From Spirochaetota bacterium (GTDB taxonomy: Bacteria; Spirochaetota; UBA12135; COTS27; JAFLEE01), in the NCBI GenBank assembly GCA_017302015.1, contig JAFLEE010000028.1:1-53936 (forward strand): 53,936 nt of DNA, given 5' to 3'. Shown piece by piece: positions 18,506-27,585 of this stretch. Position 1 is the stretch's first letter, and each line of letters opens with the position of its first letter. Under the pieces are notes generated by a model that had not been told where the DNA came from, ran no database searches, and worked only from the letters and a program-made list of their open reading frames with translations. Both the position numbers and the translations under genes were made by a program.

Positions 18506-19186
18506 ATGGGCGATCGGAAGATCCAACTCGGCGAGGGTTGGTTGCGCGAACTCGCCCCCGAGTTCGAGACGCCCCCGATGGAGCGCCTGCGCGCCTTCCT
18601 CGTGGAGGAGATGAAGAAGGGCCCCGTCTATCCCCCGGGGCCCCTCATCTTCAACGCCTTCAACACGACCCCCTGGGAGAAGGTGCGCGCCGTCATCCTC
18701 GGCCAGGATCCCTACCACGGCCCCGACCAGGCCCATGGCCTCTGCTTCTCGGTGCGCCGGGGCATCCGCCATCCCCCCTCCTTGCGCAATATCTTCCAGG
18801 AACTTTCCGACGACCTCTCCATCCCGCCGCCGATCTCCGGAGACCTCACCCCGTGGGCCGAGCAGGGGGTGCTGCTGCTCAATAGCGTGCTCACCGTGCG
18901 CGCCCACCAGGCCCAATCCCATGCGAATCGGGGTTGGGAGGCCTTCACCGACCGGGTCATCGAGATCCTCAATGAAAAGAAGGAACACCTCGTGTTCCTT
19001 CTTTGGGGCGGTCCGGCCCAGAACAAGGCCCATACCATCGACCCCCGGCGCCACCTGGTCCTCAAATCGCCCCATCCGTCGCCGCTTTCCGCCCATCGGG
19101 GTTTTTTCGGCTGCCGCCATTTCTCCATCGCGAACGAGTACCTGGCCTCCCACGGCCTCGGGACGATCGATTGGCGTTTGGACTGA
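18506..19186 (+). CDS. ung: Uracil-DNA glycosylase, family 1
   Basis: The 226-residue enzyme removes uracil from DNA for base excision repair. The water-activating motif GQDPYH (66-71, D68) and the DNA-intercalation loop [13 protein letters not shown] are both intact, as is the LLLNSVLTV segment. I start at the ATG 18506-18508, two bases after the argF stop, with GGGGGAAGG upstream. It is the last gene of the arg operon, and its stop lies nine bases from that of the convergent gene at 19196. Confidence 0.96.
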   Translation: MGDRKIQLGEGWLRELAPEFETPPMERLRAFLVEEMKKGPVYPPGPLIFNAFNTTPWEKVRAVILGQDPYHGPDQAHGLCFSVRRGIRHPPSLRNIFQELSDDLSIPPPISGDLTPWAEQGVLLLNSVLTVRAHQAQSHANRGWEAFTDRVIEILNEKKEHLVFLLWGGPAQNKAHTIDPRRHLVLKSPHPSPLSAHRGFFGCRHFSIANEYLASHGLGTIDWRLD

Positions 19187-19195
19187 GCCGGGCGC

Positions 19196-19618
19196 TCAGG
19201 GGTACTTGACCCGCACTTCGGCCCGGCCGCCGCTGGGCCCCACCTCCACCCGGTAATCGCGGAATTGGGGAGGGCCCATGGGCGTCTTCTCCCCGGAAAA
19301 TCCGGCGCCCTCCGTGGGGAGGACGAGGAATTTGAAGTCGAGTTTGTCGTTGCGGTTCTCGTCGTGGTACACGGCGACGGCATGGGGCCCCGCCGTCAGG
19401 TTGGAGAAAACGACCCGTTTCTCCCCGGCCTCCGCAGTCGTCTTGATCGTCTTCAGGGCGAGGCGCGCTTTTGGGAAACTTTTCGAATCGTTCCAGAGGA
19501 GCACGAGGAGCGGCCCCTCTCGATTGGTTTGGATCCCGCGGATCTGCACTTCCAAATGCTGGGCCAGGAGCGCAGACGATAGAAGAAAACTGAGCGCCAT
19601 AACGTGCATCGGTTTCAT
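19196..19618 (-). CDS. Secreted DUF2141-family protein
   Basis: The 140-residue protein starts with a signal peptide (about 1-19, ending LLSSALLAQ). The core has the DUF2141 signature: a beta-sandwich pattern with AVYHDENRNDKLDFKF followed by PTEGAGFSGE. The family has no known enzymatic role; the D/N-rich loop looks able to bind calcium or another metal, which is an inference. It converges on ung with a nine-base gap and no clear terminator between them. Confidence 0.85.
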   Translation of the reverse strand: MKPMHVMALSFLLSSALLAQHLEVQIRGIQTNREGPLLVLLWNDSKSFPKARLALKTIKTTAEAGEKRVVFSNLTAGPHAVAVYHDENRNDKLDFKFLVLPTEGAGFSGEKTPMGPPQFRDYRVEVGPSGGRAEVRVKYP

Positions 19619-19940
19619 CCTGAGAAAATGCCCCTGGAACGGCCCATAGGCAAGCCGACCTCCGCGGGTTTAGGGAATGCTTTCCGTGGGAGGACGCGGC
19701 TTCGCCGACTCCCTTGGTGGAAGTTATTCTGGCGCCTGGCTTACCTATTCCTTGGAGCCTGCATGGAGCAAAGCGCCGACATGACCGCAATCAGGATTGA
19801 CATGGCCCGCCCGAACGGCGAATTCCGGGGCGCTTGGGGGATTTTTGGGAGAATGATCGGCAATGCCCTTTTCCAGGTTTATAATAGAGGATGCTTCGCG
19901 GGAATCATCCAGTCGCCCTAATGGGGCATCGGATGGCCGG
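19619..19940. other. Intergenic region between divergent genes
   Basis: The 322 bp separate the minus-strand DUF2141 gene from the plus-strand kinase. A perfect TATAAT lies at 19880-19885 and could serve the kinase, but no good -35 stands 16-18 bp upstream. A perfect TTGACA at 19797-19802 lacks a matching -10. No CGCAA-N4-TTGCG enhancer element was found here. I see no gene or RNA. Confidence 0.4.
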
Positions 19941-22460
19941 ATGAATTGGCCCCAACCGCTCCTCCATAGCCCCCCGGGGAGTCTCTGGCTTTGGCTGACG
20001 GGATTCGTCGCCATCGCCCTGCTCGCCTACGCCTTCCACCGCGCCCTCCAAAGGCGGCGGACGGCCGAATGGGCGCGCCATAGCCAGCGCGTTTTTTCCG
20101 CCGCCTTCCAGAATAGTCCGGTCCTCATGGCCATCAGCCGCGGGGAAGGGGGCGCCCTCCTCGAGGCGAACGAGCGCTTCCTGGCGGTGTTCGGTTACGG
20201 CAAGGAGGAACTCCTCGGCCGCACGATCCTCGAGCTCGGCCTCATCCCCGATCCCGCCGCTCGGGAGGCGATCCTCGAGGTTCTTCGGGAGCGGGGGCGG
20301 GTGAGCGGCTTCGAACTCCCATTGGCGACGAAATCAGGCCAGCGGCTCTGGGGGTCCTTCTCGGCCCAGGCCATCGAATTGGCCGGGGAACCCTGCCTGC
20401 TCATCGTCCTGAGCGATATCACCGAGCGCAAGCGGATCGAGGAGGCCCTGCGCGAAAGCGAGGCCCGCTTCCGGACCCTGGCCGACCATACCACCGACCT
20501 CATCGCGTGCTTCTCCCTCGACCACCGCCTCCTCTATGCCAGCCCCGCCGCGCTGCGCTTCATGGGCCGTCAGGCGGAGGACGTGCTGGGCCGCACGGCG
20601 GCGGAGATGGGCATGGGGTTCGACGACCTCGGCCTCAACGAGGGGGCCCTGCGCCACGCCCGAGAAACCGGCGAACCCCACCAGGTCGATTTTTCCGTCC
20701 GAAGGGGGGAGCTCACGCGCCATTTCAATTGGCGTCTCGTCCCCGAGTTCGACGCCGGGGGCCGCCTGGTGAGCATCCTCACCACGGCCCGCGATATCAC
20801 CGACCTGCGCCGGCGCGAAGGCGACCTCGACTTCCAGCGGCGCCTCATGCAGTCCCTGGCCGTCTTCCAGAACAAGCTCTTCCTCCAGGACGAGATGGGG
20901 ATCCTGCGCCTCACGCTGGAGTTCATCGCGCGCTTCGTGCCGGTGGCGCGCGCCATCGTCCTCGGGCCCCAGGGGTTGGCGCGGCGCTACACCCTCGTCG
21001 GCGGGGCGTTCACGGCGGGCGAACTGCCCGTCGAGAGCCTCGAGGGGATGCTCCAGAAGCGGATCATGGATCACCGGGAACCGATGTCGGTGGACGAGGT
21101 GGACCGCGAAGCCGGCCTCCATCCCGCCGAAAGGCAGAGCGCCCTGAAAGACGGCGTGCGCTCTTTCTTCGCCATCCCCATCGTCTTCGAAGACCTTTGC
21201 CTGGGCCTGCTCTACGCGGGCGACCGCGAGGCCGCGGGCGTGCCCCAAGACCTGCGGAACATCATGCCGCTCCTCTCCTCCATCGCGGGCATCGCGCTCA
21301 AGAAGGCCCAACTCTACGACGAGGCCCGGCACAACGAGGCGTGGTACCGGACTCTTCTGGAGAACGCCCCCGATGGCCTCGTGATCTTCGACCTCTGCGC
21401 CTGCCGCATCCTCGAGATCAACGCGCAGGCCCTCGCCCTCTTCGGGCTGCCGGCGGGGGAAGGCGCCGATCTCCCGCCGCCGGGTTCGCCGCCGAGCGGG
21501 CTCGACCGGTTCCTCGCCGAGCATTACGAACGCTTCGTCCTCGAACCGCGGGACCGATTCGAGAGCCGCATCCTCCACAGCGGGGGGCGCAGCATCCCCT
21601 GCGAGGTGCGCACGGTCCACCTCCCCCCCGAACCGGGGCTCGTGGTGCGCATCAGCCTGGCGGACGCCAGCGAGCGCGAACGGGCCGAGGCCGCGCGGCA
21701 ACGGCAGGCCCAGGGGCTCATGCAGGCCGACAAACTCCTCGCCTTGGGCGAGCTCGCCGCGGGCCTGGCCCACGAGATCACCCAACCCCTCTCGGGCATC
21801 GCCTTGGCCTCCCAACTCCTCCTCAAGCAGGCGGAATCGGGGGCGATGGAACCGGAACGCTTCGCGAAGAAATTGCACGACATCGGCACCTACGTCGACC
21901 GCGTGCGCCATCTCATCGAGCACGTGCGCACTTTTTCCCGGGAACGGCGCGACGACGGCCGGGGACTCTTCGACCTGCGCGAGAGCGTGCGGCGGGCCGT
22001 CTCGCTCACGGGGACCCAATACGAGAACCACCAGATCTCCCTGGAGGTGGACTGCGGGGAGCGCCCCCTCGCGGTGCGGGGCAACGCCTACGCCCTCGAG
22101 CAGGTGGTCCTCAACCTGCTCTCGAACGCCAAGTACGCGGTGGAAAAGCGCGCCCAGGCGGAGGGGGACGGCTTTCGCCGCTCGATCTCGGTGAAGACCC
22201 TCGCCGTCGGCGGCGATCGGCAACTCGAGGTGCTCGATAACGGCACCGGGATCCCCGAGGCCGTCCGCCACCGGCTCTTCGAGCCCTTCTTCACCACCAA
22301 GCCGGTGAACGAGGGAACGGGCCTGGGGCTCTCGGTGAGCTACGGCATCGTGAAAAATATGGGCGGGGAGATCCGCTTGGAGAGCCGCGAAGGGGAGTAC
22401 ACCCGGGTGGTCGTCTCGTTCCCGGGCCCCGACCCGCACGACGGGGAGCGCTCGCCATGA
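19941..22460 (+). CDS. NtrB-like sensor histidine kinase, PAS-PAS-GAF-PAS
   Basis: I start at the ATG 19941-19943 so that the membrane helix (about 14-34) lies near the N-terminus as in the paralogous kinase at 3879; an in-frame ATG at 19863 would lie upstream of a TATAAT. The 839-residue protein has PAS domains at about 50-165, 170-290 and 463-575, a GAF domain at about 305-455, a HisKA domain with H611 in AHEITQPL, and an HATPase with DNGTGI and GTGLGL. Its GAF domain lacks the Cys/His cluster seen in the other kinase, and it has one extra PAS. It overlaps the regulator start by ATGA, forming a two-component pair. Confidence 0.92.
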   Translation: MNWPQPLLHSPPGSLWLWLTGFVAIALLAYAFHRALQRRRTAEWARHSQRVFSAAFQNSPVLMAISRGEGGALLEANERFLAVFGYGKEELLGRTILELGLIPDPAAREAILEVLRERGRVSGFELPLATKSGQRLWGSFSAQAIELAGEPCLLIVLSDITERKRIEEALRESEARFRTLADHTTDLIACFSLDHRLLYASPAALRFMGRQAEDVLGRTAAEMGMGFDDLGLNEGALRHARETGEPHQVDFSVRRGELTRHFNWRLVPEFDAGGRLVSILTTARDITDLRRREGDLDFQRRLMQSLAVFQNKLFLQDEMGILRLTLEFIARFVPVARAIVLGPQGLARRYTLVGGAFTAGELPVESLEGMLQKRIMDHREPMSVDEVDREAGLHPAERQSALKDGVRSFFAIPIVFEDLCLGLLYAGDREAAGVPQDLRNIMPLLSSIAGIALKKAQLYDEARHNEAWYRTLLENAPDGLVIFDLCACRILEINAQALALFGLPAGEGADLPPPGSPPSGLDRFLAEHYERFVLEPRDRFESRILHSGGRSIPCEVRTVHLPPEPGLVVRISLADASERERAEAARQRQAQGLMQADKLLALGELAAGLAHEITQPLSGIALASQLLLKQAESGAMEPERFAKKLHDIGTYVDRVRHLIEHVRTFSRERRDDGRGLFDLRESVRRAVSLTGTQYENHQISLEVDCGERPLAVRGNAYALEQVVLNLLSNAKYAVEKRAQAEGDGFRRSISVKTLAVGGDRQLEVLDNGTGIPEAVRHRLFEPFFTTKPVNEGTGLGLSVSYGIVKNMGGEIRLESREGEYTRVVVSFPGPDPHDGERSP

Positions 22461-23845
22461 ACCCGTTCCGGGTGCTCATCATCGACGACGAGGACGTCAT
22501 CCGCCGGGAACTCGGCGAGTTCCTGGCCGACGCGGGTTTCGAGATCCTCGAGGCGGCCACCCCTTCCCGGGCCTTCTCCGTGCTCGACGCCCAGAAGGTC
22601 GATGTGGCCATCCTCGACGTGCGGCTGCCGGAGATGGACGGCATCGAGGTGCTGCGCCGCCTCAAATCCGAATCGCCCGAACTCGAGGTGATCATGATGA
22701 CCGGCCACGGGGACATGGAGACCGTGGTGGCCGCCCTGCGCCTGGGCGCCTCCGACTTCTTCAAGAAACCCATCGAGGGCCCCGAGGTCCTCGCGGCCAT
22801 CGAGCGCACCAAGCGCTTCCTGCTCCTCCAGGGGCAGGTGCGCACCCTGGAGGCCAATTACGCGGGGCTCTCGGGGGAGGTGGTGAAGCAGGTGGGCGAG
22901 ATCGTGGGGGCGAGCGCCGCCATGCGCCGGGTGGTCGATCTGGCCCTGCGGGCCGCCAAGAGCCCGGACACCGGGGTCATCATCACCGGCGAGAGCGGGA
23001 CGGGCAAGGAGCTCCTCGCCCGCGTGCTGCATTTCGCCTCGACCCGGGGCGACCGGCCCTTCCTCGCCGTCAATTGCGCGGCGATCCCCGAGACCCTGGT
23101 GGAGAGCGAGTTCTTCGGCCACAAGAAGGGCGCGTTCACCGGCGCCCATGAGGACGCGGCGGGTTATTTCGAGAACGCCCAGGGCGGCACCCTCTTCCTC
23201 GACGAGATCGGCGACCTCTCCCTCCCCGCCCAATCCAAACTCCTGCGGGTGCTCGAGACCCGGGTCGTGCGGCGCATCGGGGGCAGCCGCGACCTGCCCG
23301 TGGAGTTCCGCGTCGTTTGCGCCACCCACCGGAACCTGCTCCAGAGGGTGAAGGAGGGCCAATTCCGGGAAGACCTCTATTACCGCCTGGCCACCCTGGA
23401 ACTCCAGGTGCCCCCCTTGCGCGAGCGCATGGAAGACCTCCCCGCGCTCCTCGAGTTCTACGTGAAGGCGTTCGCCGCGCGCCTGGCGAGGCCGGTGCCC
23501 GCCATCGATGCGGCGGTCGCCCCCTCCCTGGCCCCCTATCCGTTCCCGGGCAATATCCGGGAACTGAAGAACATGGTCGAACGCGCGGTCATCCTTTGCG
23601 AGGGAGACCGCCTGTTGCCCGAGCATTTTTCCCATCCCCCCGCGGCTCCCCTGGCTTCCGCCGAGATCGCCCCTGAGGGGGAATTAAGCGGCGACCTGGC
23701 CGCCAAGGAAAGCCGCGCCCTCTCCGAGGCCCTGCGCGCCTGCGACTTCAACAAGACGCAGGCGGCCAAGCGCCTGGGCATCACGATCTTCTCCCTTTTG
23801 AGGAAGATGAAGAAGCACGGGCTCGAGGTCGACAAGCGCCTCTAG
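22457..23845 (+). CDS. NtrC-family sigma-54-dependent response regulator
   Basis: The 462 residues hold a receiver domain (phospho-acceptor D54 in AILDVRLPEMDG), an AAA+ domain with Walker A GESGTGKE, an intact sigma-54 contact loop GAFTGA and Walker B LFLDEIGDL, and a Fis-type helix-turn-helix at the C-terminus (LGITIFSLLRKMKK). Length and layout equal those of the regulator at 2494, and the recognition helices differ only by conservative changes, so the two may share DNA sites. Translation is coupled to the kinase. The target promoters are unknown; the two sigma-54-type chemotaxis promoters are candidates. Confidence 0.94.
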   Translation: MNPFRVLIIDDEDVIRRELGEFLADAGFEILEAATPSRAFSVLDAQKVDVAILDVRLPEMDGIEVLRRLKSESPELEVIMMTGHGDMETVVAALRLGASDFFKKPIEGPEVLAAIERTKRFLLLQGQVRTLEANYAGLSGEVVKQVGEIVGASAAMRRVVDLALRAAKSPDTGVIITGESGTGKELLARVLHFASTRGDRPFLAVNCAAIPETLVESEFFGHKKGAFTGAHEDAAGYFENAQGGTLFLDEIGDLSLPAQSKLLRVLETRVVRRIGGSRDLPVEFRVVCATHRNLLQRVKEGQFREDLYYRLATLELQVPPLRERMEDLPALLEFYVKAFAARLARPVPAIDAAVAPSLAPYPFPGNIRELKNMVERAVILCEGDRLLPEHFSHPPAAPLASAEIAPEGELSGDLAAKESRALSEALRACDFNKTQAAKRLGITIFSLLRKMKKHGLEVDKRL

Positions 23846-23867
23846 GGCCGGGCGCGGGGCCCGATAT

Positions 23868-23873
23868 TATAAT
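23868..23873 (+). promoter_or_regulatory. TATAAT immediately before metF
   Basis: A perfect TATAAT ends five bases before the metF ATG, with no recognisable -35 element 17 bp upstream. If used, transcription would start at or just after the ATG, giving a leaderless or nearly leaderless mRNA. There is also no ribosome site before metF. Confidence 0.35.
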
Positions 23874-23878
23874 GGCCC

Positions 23879-24739
23879 ATGCGCATCACCGACGTCTTCA
23901 AGGTCCAGGAACACACCTTCTCCTTCGAGTTCTTCCCGCCGAAGGATAACGTCGACGCCCTCGCCCTGGGCGCCACGATCGGCGAATTGCGGCACCTGAA
24001 GCCCTCGTTCATTTCCGTCACCTACGGGGCGGGCGGGTCCACCCAGCGAACGACCTTCGATGTCTGCCGCTACATCCAGGACCGCCTCGAGATCCCGGCC
24101 ATGGCCCACTACACCTGCGTGGGGGCCGACGCGGCCCAATTGCGCGAGGGCCTGGAATACCTGAAATCCATCCGGGTGAAGAACGTGATGCTCCTGCGCG
24201 GCGACGCCCCGAAGGGCGAAACCTGGAAAACCGTCGCGGGCGGCTTCTCCCACGCCGACGAGCTCGTCGCCCAGGCCCGGGCGATGGGCGACTTCTGCAT
24301 CGGGGTGGCGGGCTACCCCGAAAAGCACGGGGAAGCGGTCTCCGCGGAGGCCGATCTGGCCCACTTGAAGCGCAAGGTCGATGCGGGGGGCGATTTCATC
24401 GTGACCCAACTCTTCTTCGAGAACCAGCATTATTTCAATTTCGTGAAACGGGCCCGGGCCGCCGGCATCGCCGCCCGCATCCTCCCCGGCATCATGCCCA
24501 TCACCAATTTCAAGCAGATTAGGCGCATGGCCGAACTCTCGGGCGCCGAGATCCCCAAAGTGCTCCTCGATCGCCTCACGCCGATCCAAGACGACCCGGT
24601 GGCCGTCTACAAGGCCGGCGTCTCCTGGGCCATCCAGCAATGCATCGACCTCCTCAGCGGCGGCGCCCCCGGCATCCACTTCTACACCCTCAACAAAAGC
24701 AAAGCCACCATGGACATTTACCGGGTGGTGGCAGGATAG
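23879..24739 (+). CDS. metF: 5,10-Methylenetetrahydrofolate reductase
   Basis: The 286-residue TIM-barrel flavoenzyme reduces methylene-THF to 5-methyl-THF. Family marks are FSFEFFPPK, SVTYGAGGS, LRGDAP and TQLFFEN. It is the compact bacterial type without a C-terminal regulatory domain. A second, fused MetV-MetF protein is encoded at 34718, so the organism has two reductases, perhaps one for methionine supply and one for a one-carbon pathway. The stop codon lies in the first copy of a 62-bp tandem repeat. Confidence 0.96.
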   Translation: MRITDVFKVQEHTFSFEFFPPKDNVDALALGATIGELRHLKPSFISVTYGAGGSTQRTTFDVCRYIQDRLEIPAMAHYTCVGADAAQLREGLEYLKSIRVKNVMLLRGDAPKGETWKTVAGGFSHADELVAQARAMGDFCIGVAGYPEKHGEAVSAEADLAHLKRKVDAGGDFIVTQLFFENQHYFNFVKRARAAGIAARILPGIMPITNFKQIRRMAELSGAEIPKVLLDRLTPIQDDPVAVYKAGVSWAIQQCIDLLSGGAPGIHFYTLNKSKATMDIYRVVAG

Positions 24740-24895
24740 CAGGAAGCTATCTAACCGGATCGCCGCGCCCGGAAGGCGCGATGAGCGATCCGGCAGGATA
24801 GCAGGAAGCTATCTAACCGGATCGCCGCGCCCGGAAGGCGCGATGAGCGATCCGGCAGGATAGCAGGAAGATATCTAACCGGATCGCCGCGCCCC
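24730..24895. repeat. 62-bp tandem repeat, about 2.7 copies, with nested hairpins
   Basis: Copies begin at 24730, 24792 and 24854, the last one truncated after about 42 bases. Each full unit has a small hairpin GATAGC-AGGAA-GCTATC and a larger one with outer arms CCGGATCG/CGATCCGG enclosing CGCGCC-CGGAA-GGCGCG. The two complete copies are identical; the third carries one substitution that weakens the first hairpin and lacks the right half of the second. The array starts inside the metF stop codon region and may end metF transcription or act as an RNA-stabilising or REP-like element. Confidence 0.85.
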
Positions 24896-24896
24896 C

Positions 24897-24925
24897 TTGA
24901 TTGGCCCCAGATTTTCTATTAGATT
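24897..24925 (+). promoter_or_regulatory. Possible sigma-70 promoter for the NTF2-like gene
   Basis: TTGATT at 24897-24902 and TAGATT at 24920-24925 are 17 bases apart, each matching consensus at four or five of six positions. It lies directly after the tandem repeat, about 110 bases before the next gene. The match is moderate. Between it and the gene I see nothing else. Confidence 0.4.
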
Positions 24926-25036
24926 GTCTTATAGGTGCATCCAGAAGTCAGGCAGGCCCATGCGACCGTGTCCCTGCGGTTTTGGTGGGCCAATTGACGG
25001 AATGGAAGTCTAGGGTGAAAATCTACCGGTAATGCC

Positions 25037-25477
25037 ATGGATCGAGTGATTACCACCAAAGAGCAGGTCCGCGACCTTTGGACCCTCGTCTACCATCCGG
25101 GGAAAAAACCCGATTGGTCGCATATCATCCCCTATTACCATCCCGAGATCCTCTTCCGCGATTCGGTGCAGACGATCCGCGGGATCCAGAAGTTCACGGC
25201 CATGACCGAGCGGTTGGCCAGGCGGTCCGCGACCCTCGAGATGGATATCCGCAATATCGCCCAGTCGGAAAAGACGATTTTCCTCGAATGGATCATGACC
25301 CTGCGGTATAAAAACTTGCCGAAATCTTCCGTCTACGGCTCCAGCCGCATCACCCTCGACGCGGCCGGGAAAATCATCGAGCAGCGCGACTATTACGACC
25401 TCTGGGGCGATATCTTCGATCATCTCCCCGTGGTCGGCCGCCTCTACCGCTGGATCATGTTCTGGTGGTTCGGCTGA
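25037..25477 (+). CDS. NTF2-like (SnoaL-type) protein
   Basis: The 146-residue protein has the cone-shaped NTF2 fold pattern: N-terminal helices, then IIPYYHPEILFRDSVQTIRG, a typical family stretch, then beta strands ending in a DYYDLWG motif. Related proteins are isomerases, hydrolases or non-catalytic ligand binders, so the exact activity cannot be told. The C-terminus (RWIMFWWFG) is strongly hydrophobic. It stands 66 bp before the first of two membrane-anchored paralogues and probably shares their operon. In several bacteria NTF2-like genes neighbour SDR and FAD-oxidoreductase genes in lipid-related clusters, as here. Confidence 0.75.
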   Translation: MDRVITTKEQVRDLWTLVYHPGKKPDWSHIIPYYHPEILFRDSVQTIRGIQKFTAMTERLARRSATLEMDIRNIAQSEKTIFLEWIMTLRYKNLPKSSVYGSSRITLDAAGKIIEQRDYYDLWGDIFDHLPVVGRLYRWIMFWWFG

Positions 25478-25543
25478 GCCGGGCCACCCGGTCGCCAAAC
25501 TTCGATTCGCCTGCCACATCACCCACCCCACGAAGAGAGCGCC

Positions 25544-26551
25544 ATGGCTGATCCCATCCTAGACGACGAACCGTTCATCCGGAATGTGGAATCGCTCATC
25601 GAGCCCGGCGAGGTCAGCCGCCTCTTTTTCTTCCAGGAATTCAAGCGCTTGCTGCCCCCCGCCCTATTCAAGTGGGCCCTCGCCCGAACCTCCCGCAAGA
25701 CGCCCCATATGGGCTTCGTGATCGAACCCTATAGTTTTTTCCTCTTCTTCAAACTCAAGGACATCGAGAGGGCGAAGTCCTACCTGCCGCCGCGCTATGA
25801 ACTCCGCAAGGCTCGGGTCTTCGAGGAGGACGAACCGGACACCTACCTCGGCATGGGGGTCTTCAACGCCCGAGCCAGCGCCTTCTGGGGGACCCGGCAC
25901 GAGTCCTACCTCATCGCCGAAGACAAGCAGACGGGGCTCCTCTCCTGGATCTTCATCGATATCTTGAGCGATACCCTCATCGCCCTCCCTTCTAGGGGCG
26001 TGGCCGACGCGAACTGCTCCCGCGCGCTCTTCACCACCACGTCTCGGGGCGAGATCTACCTGGACATGCATGAAAGGAACTCCGAACGTCGCCTAAAATT
26101 ATCCTGTTCCCTGCAAGGGGGCACGCTGCGGAAGCCGGACCAAGATCTGTGGGTGATGGGGAACACTTCCATCGCGCATAGTGTGCACCTCGCCGGAAGG
26201 CGCGAAGACCCCTTCGCCGTTATCTTCGATCCCTCGGAGGTCTCCCAAGCCTTCGATATCCCGGTGGGAAACGTGCGCATCGCCGAGAATACGCTGTTCC
26301 CCGGCTTGGCGGAAGCCGAGTTGGCCAAGGTCGCCTGTTTCCCCTATGCCCAGCATTATATCGCCGATAGCCCCGGTTGCCGCACCGTCGTGAAGAACAC
26401 CGACGACATGGTCCGCGCCTACCACCGGATCGCCGGGATGCGAGGGCTTCGAACCTTCTCCACGAAGTATCTGAGGGTGCTATTCTACATCAGCCTCGTG
26501 GTGTTCCCGGTTCTCTCCGGTGTGTTGTTGACGCTGCTGCTTCTGCGCTAG
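25544..26551 (+). CDS. Uncharacterised membrane-anchored protein, copy 1
   Basis: I recognise no named family for this 335-residue protein. A soluble region with the pattern MGFVIEPYSFFLFFKL followed by YLPPRYEL resembles the N-terminal part of acetoacetate-decarboxylase-like folds, but no catalytic lysine could be placed. A single C-terminal membrane helix (about 311-334) would anchor it with the bulk in the cytoplasm. The next gene, 17 bp downstream, encodes a clear paralogue, with PHMGFVIEPYSFF matching PYMGFIVDPYCFF and further shared blocks. Co-occurrence with an FAD enzyme and an SDR suggests a role in lipid or terpenoid modification, which is inference only. Confidence 0.7.
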   Translation: MADPILDDEPFIRNVESLIEPGEVSRLFFFQEFKRLLPPALFKWALARTSRKTPHMGFVIEPYSFFLFFKLKDIERAKSYLPPRYELRKARVFEEDEPDTYLGMGVFNARASAFWGTRHESYLIAEDKQTGLLSWIFIDILSDTLIALPSRGVADANCSRALFTTTSRGEIYLDMHERNSERRLKLSCSLQGGTLRKPDQDLWVMGNTSIAHSVHLAGRREDPFAVIFDPSEVSQAFDIPVGNVRIAENTLFPGLAEAELAKVACFPYAQHYIADSPGCRTVVKNTDDMVRAYHRIAGMRGLRTFSTKYLRVLFYISLVVFPVLSGVLLTLLLLR

Positions 26552-26568
26552 GGTCGGGAGGGATCACG

Positions 26569-27585
26569 ATGGACAGGGACGCCAACCGGCAATTCATTTC
26601 CAAGACGGAGTCCTTGGTTCGGCCGAAGGACGTGACGGCCATCAGTTTCCTCGGCGATTTCAACCGCCTCCTGCCCGTGGGCGCGCAGGGCAAAGTCATG
26701 AAGCGAGGGAGCATCGATATCCCCTATATGGGCTTCATCGTCGATCCGTATTGCTTCTTCCTGGCCTATCGGATCACGGACCGAGCGGCGGCCCAGGCCA
26801 TGCTTCCCTCGGGCTATGAGCTGGCCGATGCCAGGGTTTTCGAGGGGCAACCGGCGGGCCCCCTGGTGATCGTCGGGGCATTCTCCGTGCGCACTTCCGC
26901 CTTCATCGGCAATCGCGTCGAGTTCTACATCATCGCCCGGAAGCGGGACACGGGGATGGTCTCCTGGATCATCGCCGACTACGAAACGAATACGAATAAT
27001 TACGAGCCGAAAAACGGGTTCGGGGGCTATACCGCCGATCCGGCCGTGCTCACCACGACGCCCTATGGCGAGGTGCTCGTCGACTTCGCCGGCATCCGGA
27101 GCGGGAAAGCGCTGCGGTTCACCGCGTCGCTGGAAAAAGCGGCTTGGCGCGATCTCGACCGGGAACTTTGGGTGGTAGGGAACCTCTCGGTCGATTACGG
27201 CGGGGAACTCTCCGTCGCTTCGTCGAAACCGTTCAGCCTGATCTTCGATCCCGCGCTCATGGGCAGGGCCCAAGAGATCCCCCTCGAGTGCGTGGCCCTC
27301 GCGAAGAACGACTATCTCCCCGGGCTCATCGATGCGGACCATCCCCTCTGCGCGGCGGTCTTCCCCTATAGCCAGCACTTCATCATCAAGCAGGACCTCG
27401 CCGAAAATAGCCTCCGTACGGAGGCCGACCTGGAGGGGCAAATCCTGGCGTTCCTTGGGCGCACCGGCTTCAAGACCATGACCGGGGATGCGATCAAAAA
27501 GCCCCTGCTGCGGGGTTTGCTCCTCTCCGCGGCGTTGACCTATGGGCTCATCGCCTACCTGATCATCCGGCTAAACCAGTCGTGA
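26569..27585 (+). CDS. Uncharacterised membrane-anchored protein, copy 2
   Basis: The ATG at 26569-26571 has GGGAGGGAT upstream and gives 338 residues that align from the start with the protein at 25544 (SLIEPGEV against SLVRPKDV; LPPRYELRKARVFE against LPSGYELADARVFE). A C-terminal membrane helix lies at about 312-333. The function is unknown; an acetoacetate-decarboxylase-like fold is possible. Keeping two diverged copies side by side suggests a heterodimer or two related substrates. Its last 15 bases overlap the end of the convergent FAD gene. Confidence 0.7.
   Translation: MDRDANRQFISKTESLVRPKDVTAISFLGDFNRLLPVGAQGKVMKRGSIDIPYMGFIVDPYCFFLAYRITDRAAAQAMLPSGYELADARVFEGQPAGPLVIVGAFSVRTSAFIGNRVEFYIIARKRDTGMVSWIIADYETNTNNYEPKNGFGGYTADPAVLTTTPYGEVLVDFAGIRSGKALRFTASLEKAAWRDLDRELWVVGNLSVDYGGELSVASSKPFSLIFDPALMGRAQEIPLECVALAKNDYLPGLIDADHPLCAAVFPYSQHFIIKQDLAENSLRTEADLEGQILAFLGRTGFKTMTGDAIKKPLLRGLLLSAALTYGLIAYLIIRLNQS

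Noticed and set aside
19797-19802. Perfect TTGACA before the second kinase as a promoter
   Set aside because: No acceptable -10 lies 16-18 bases downstream.
20334-22439. 701-codon minus-strand frame opposite the second kinase
   Set aside because: A shadow of the kinase gene, with low-complexity composition and no domains.
2494-23845. Two similar kinase/regulator sets as a recent segmental duplication
   Set aside because: The proteins are clearly diverged with different domain sets, and flanking genes are not repeated, so the duplication is old.
24730-24895. Tandem repeat considered as a CRISPR array
   Set aside because: Repeats are contiguous, 62 bp, with no variable spacers and no cas genes nearby.
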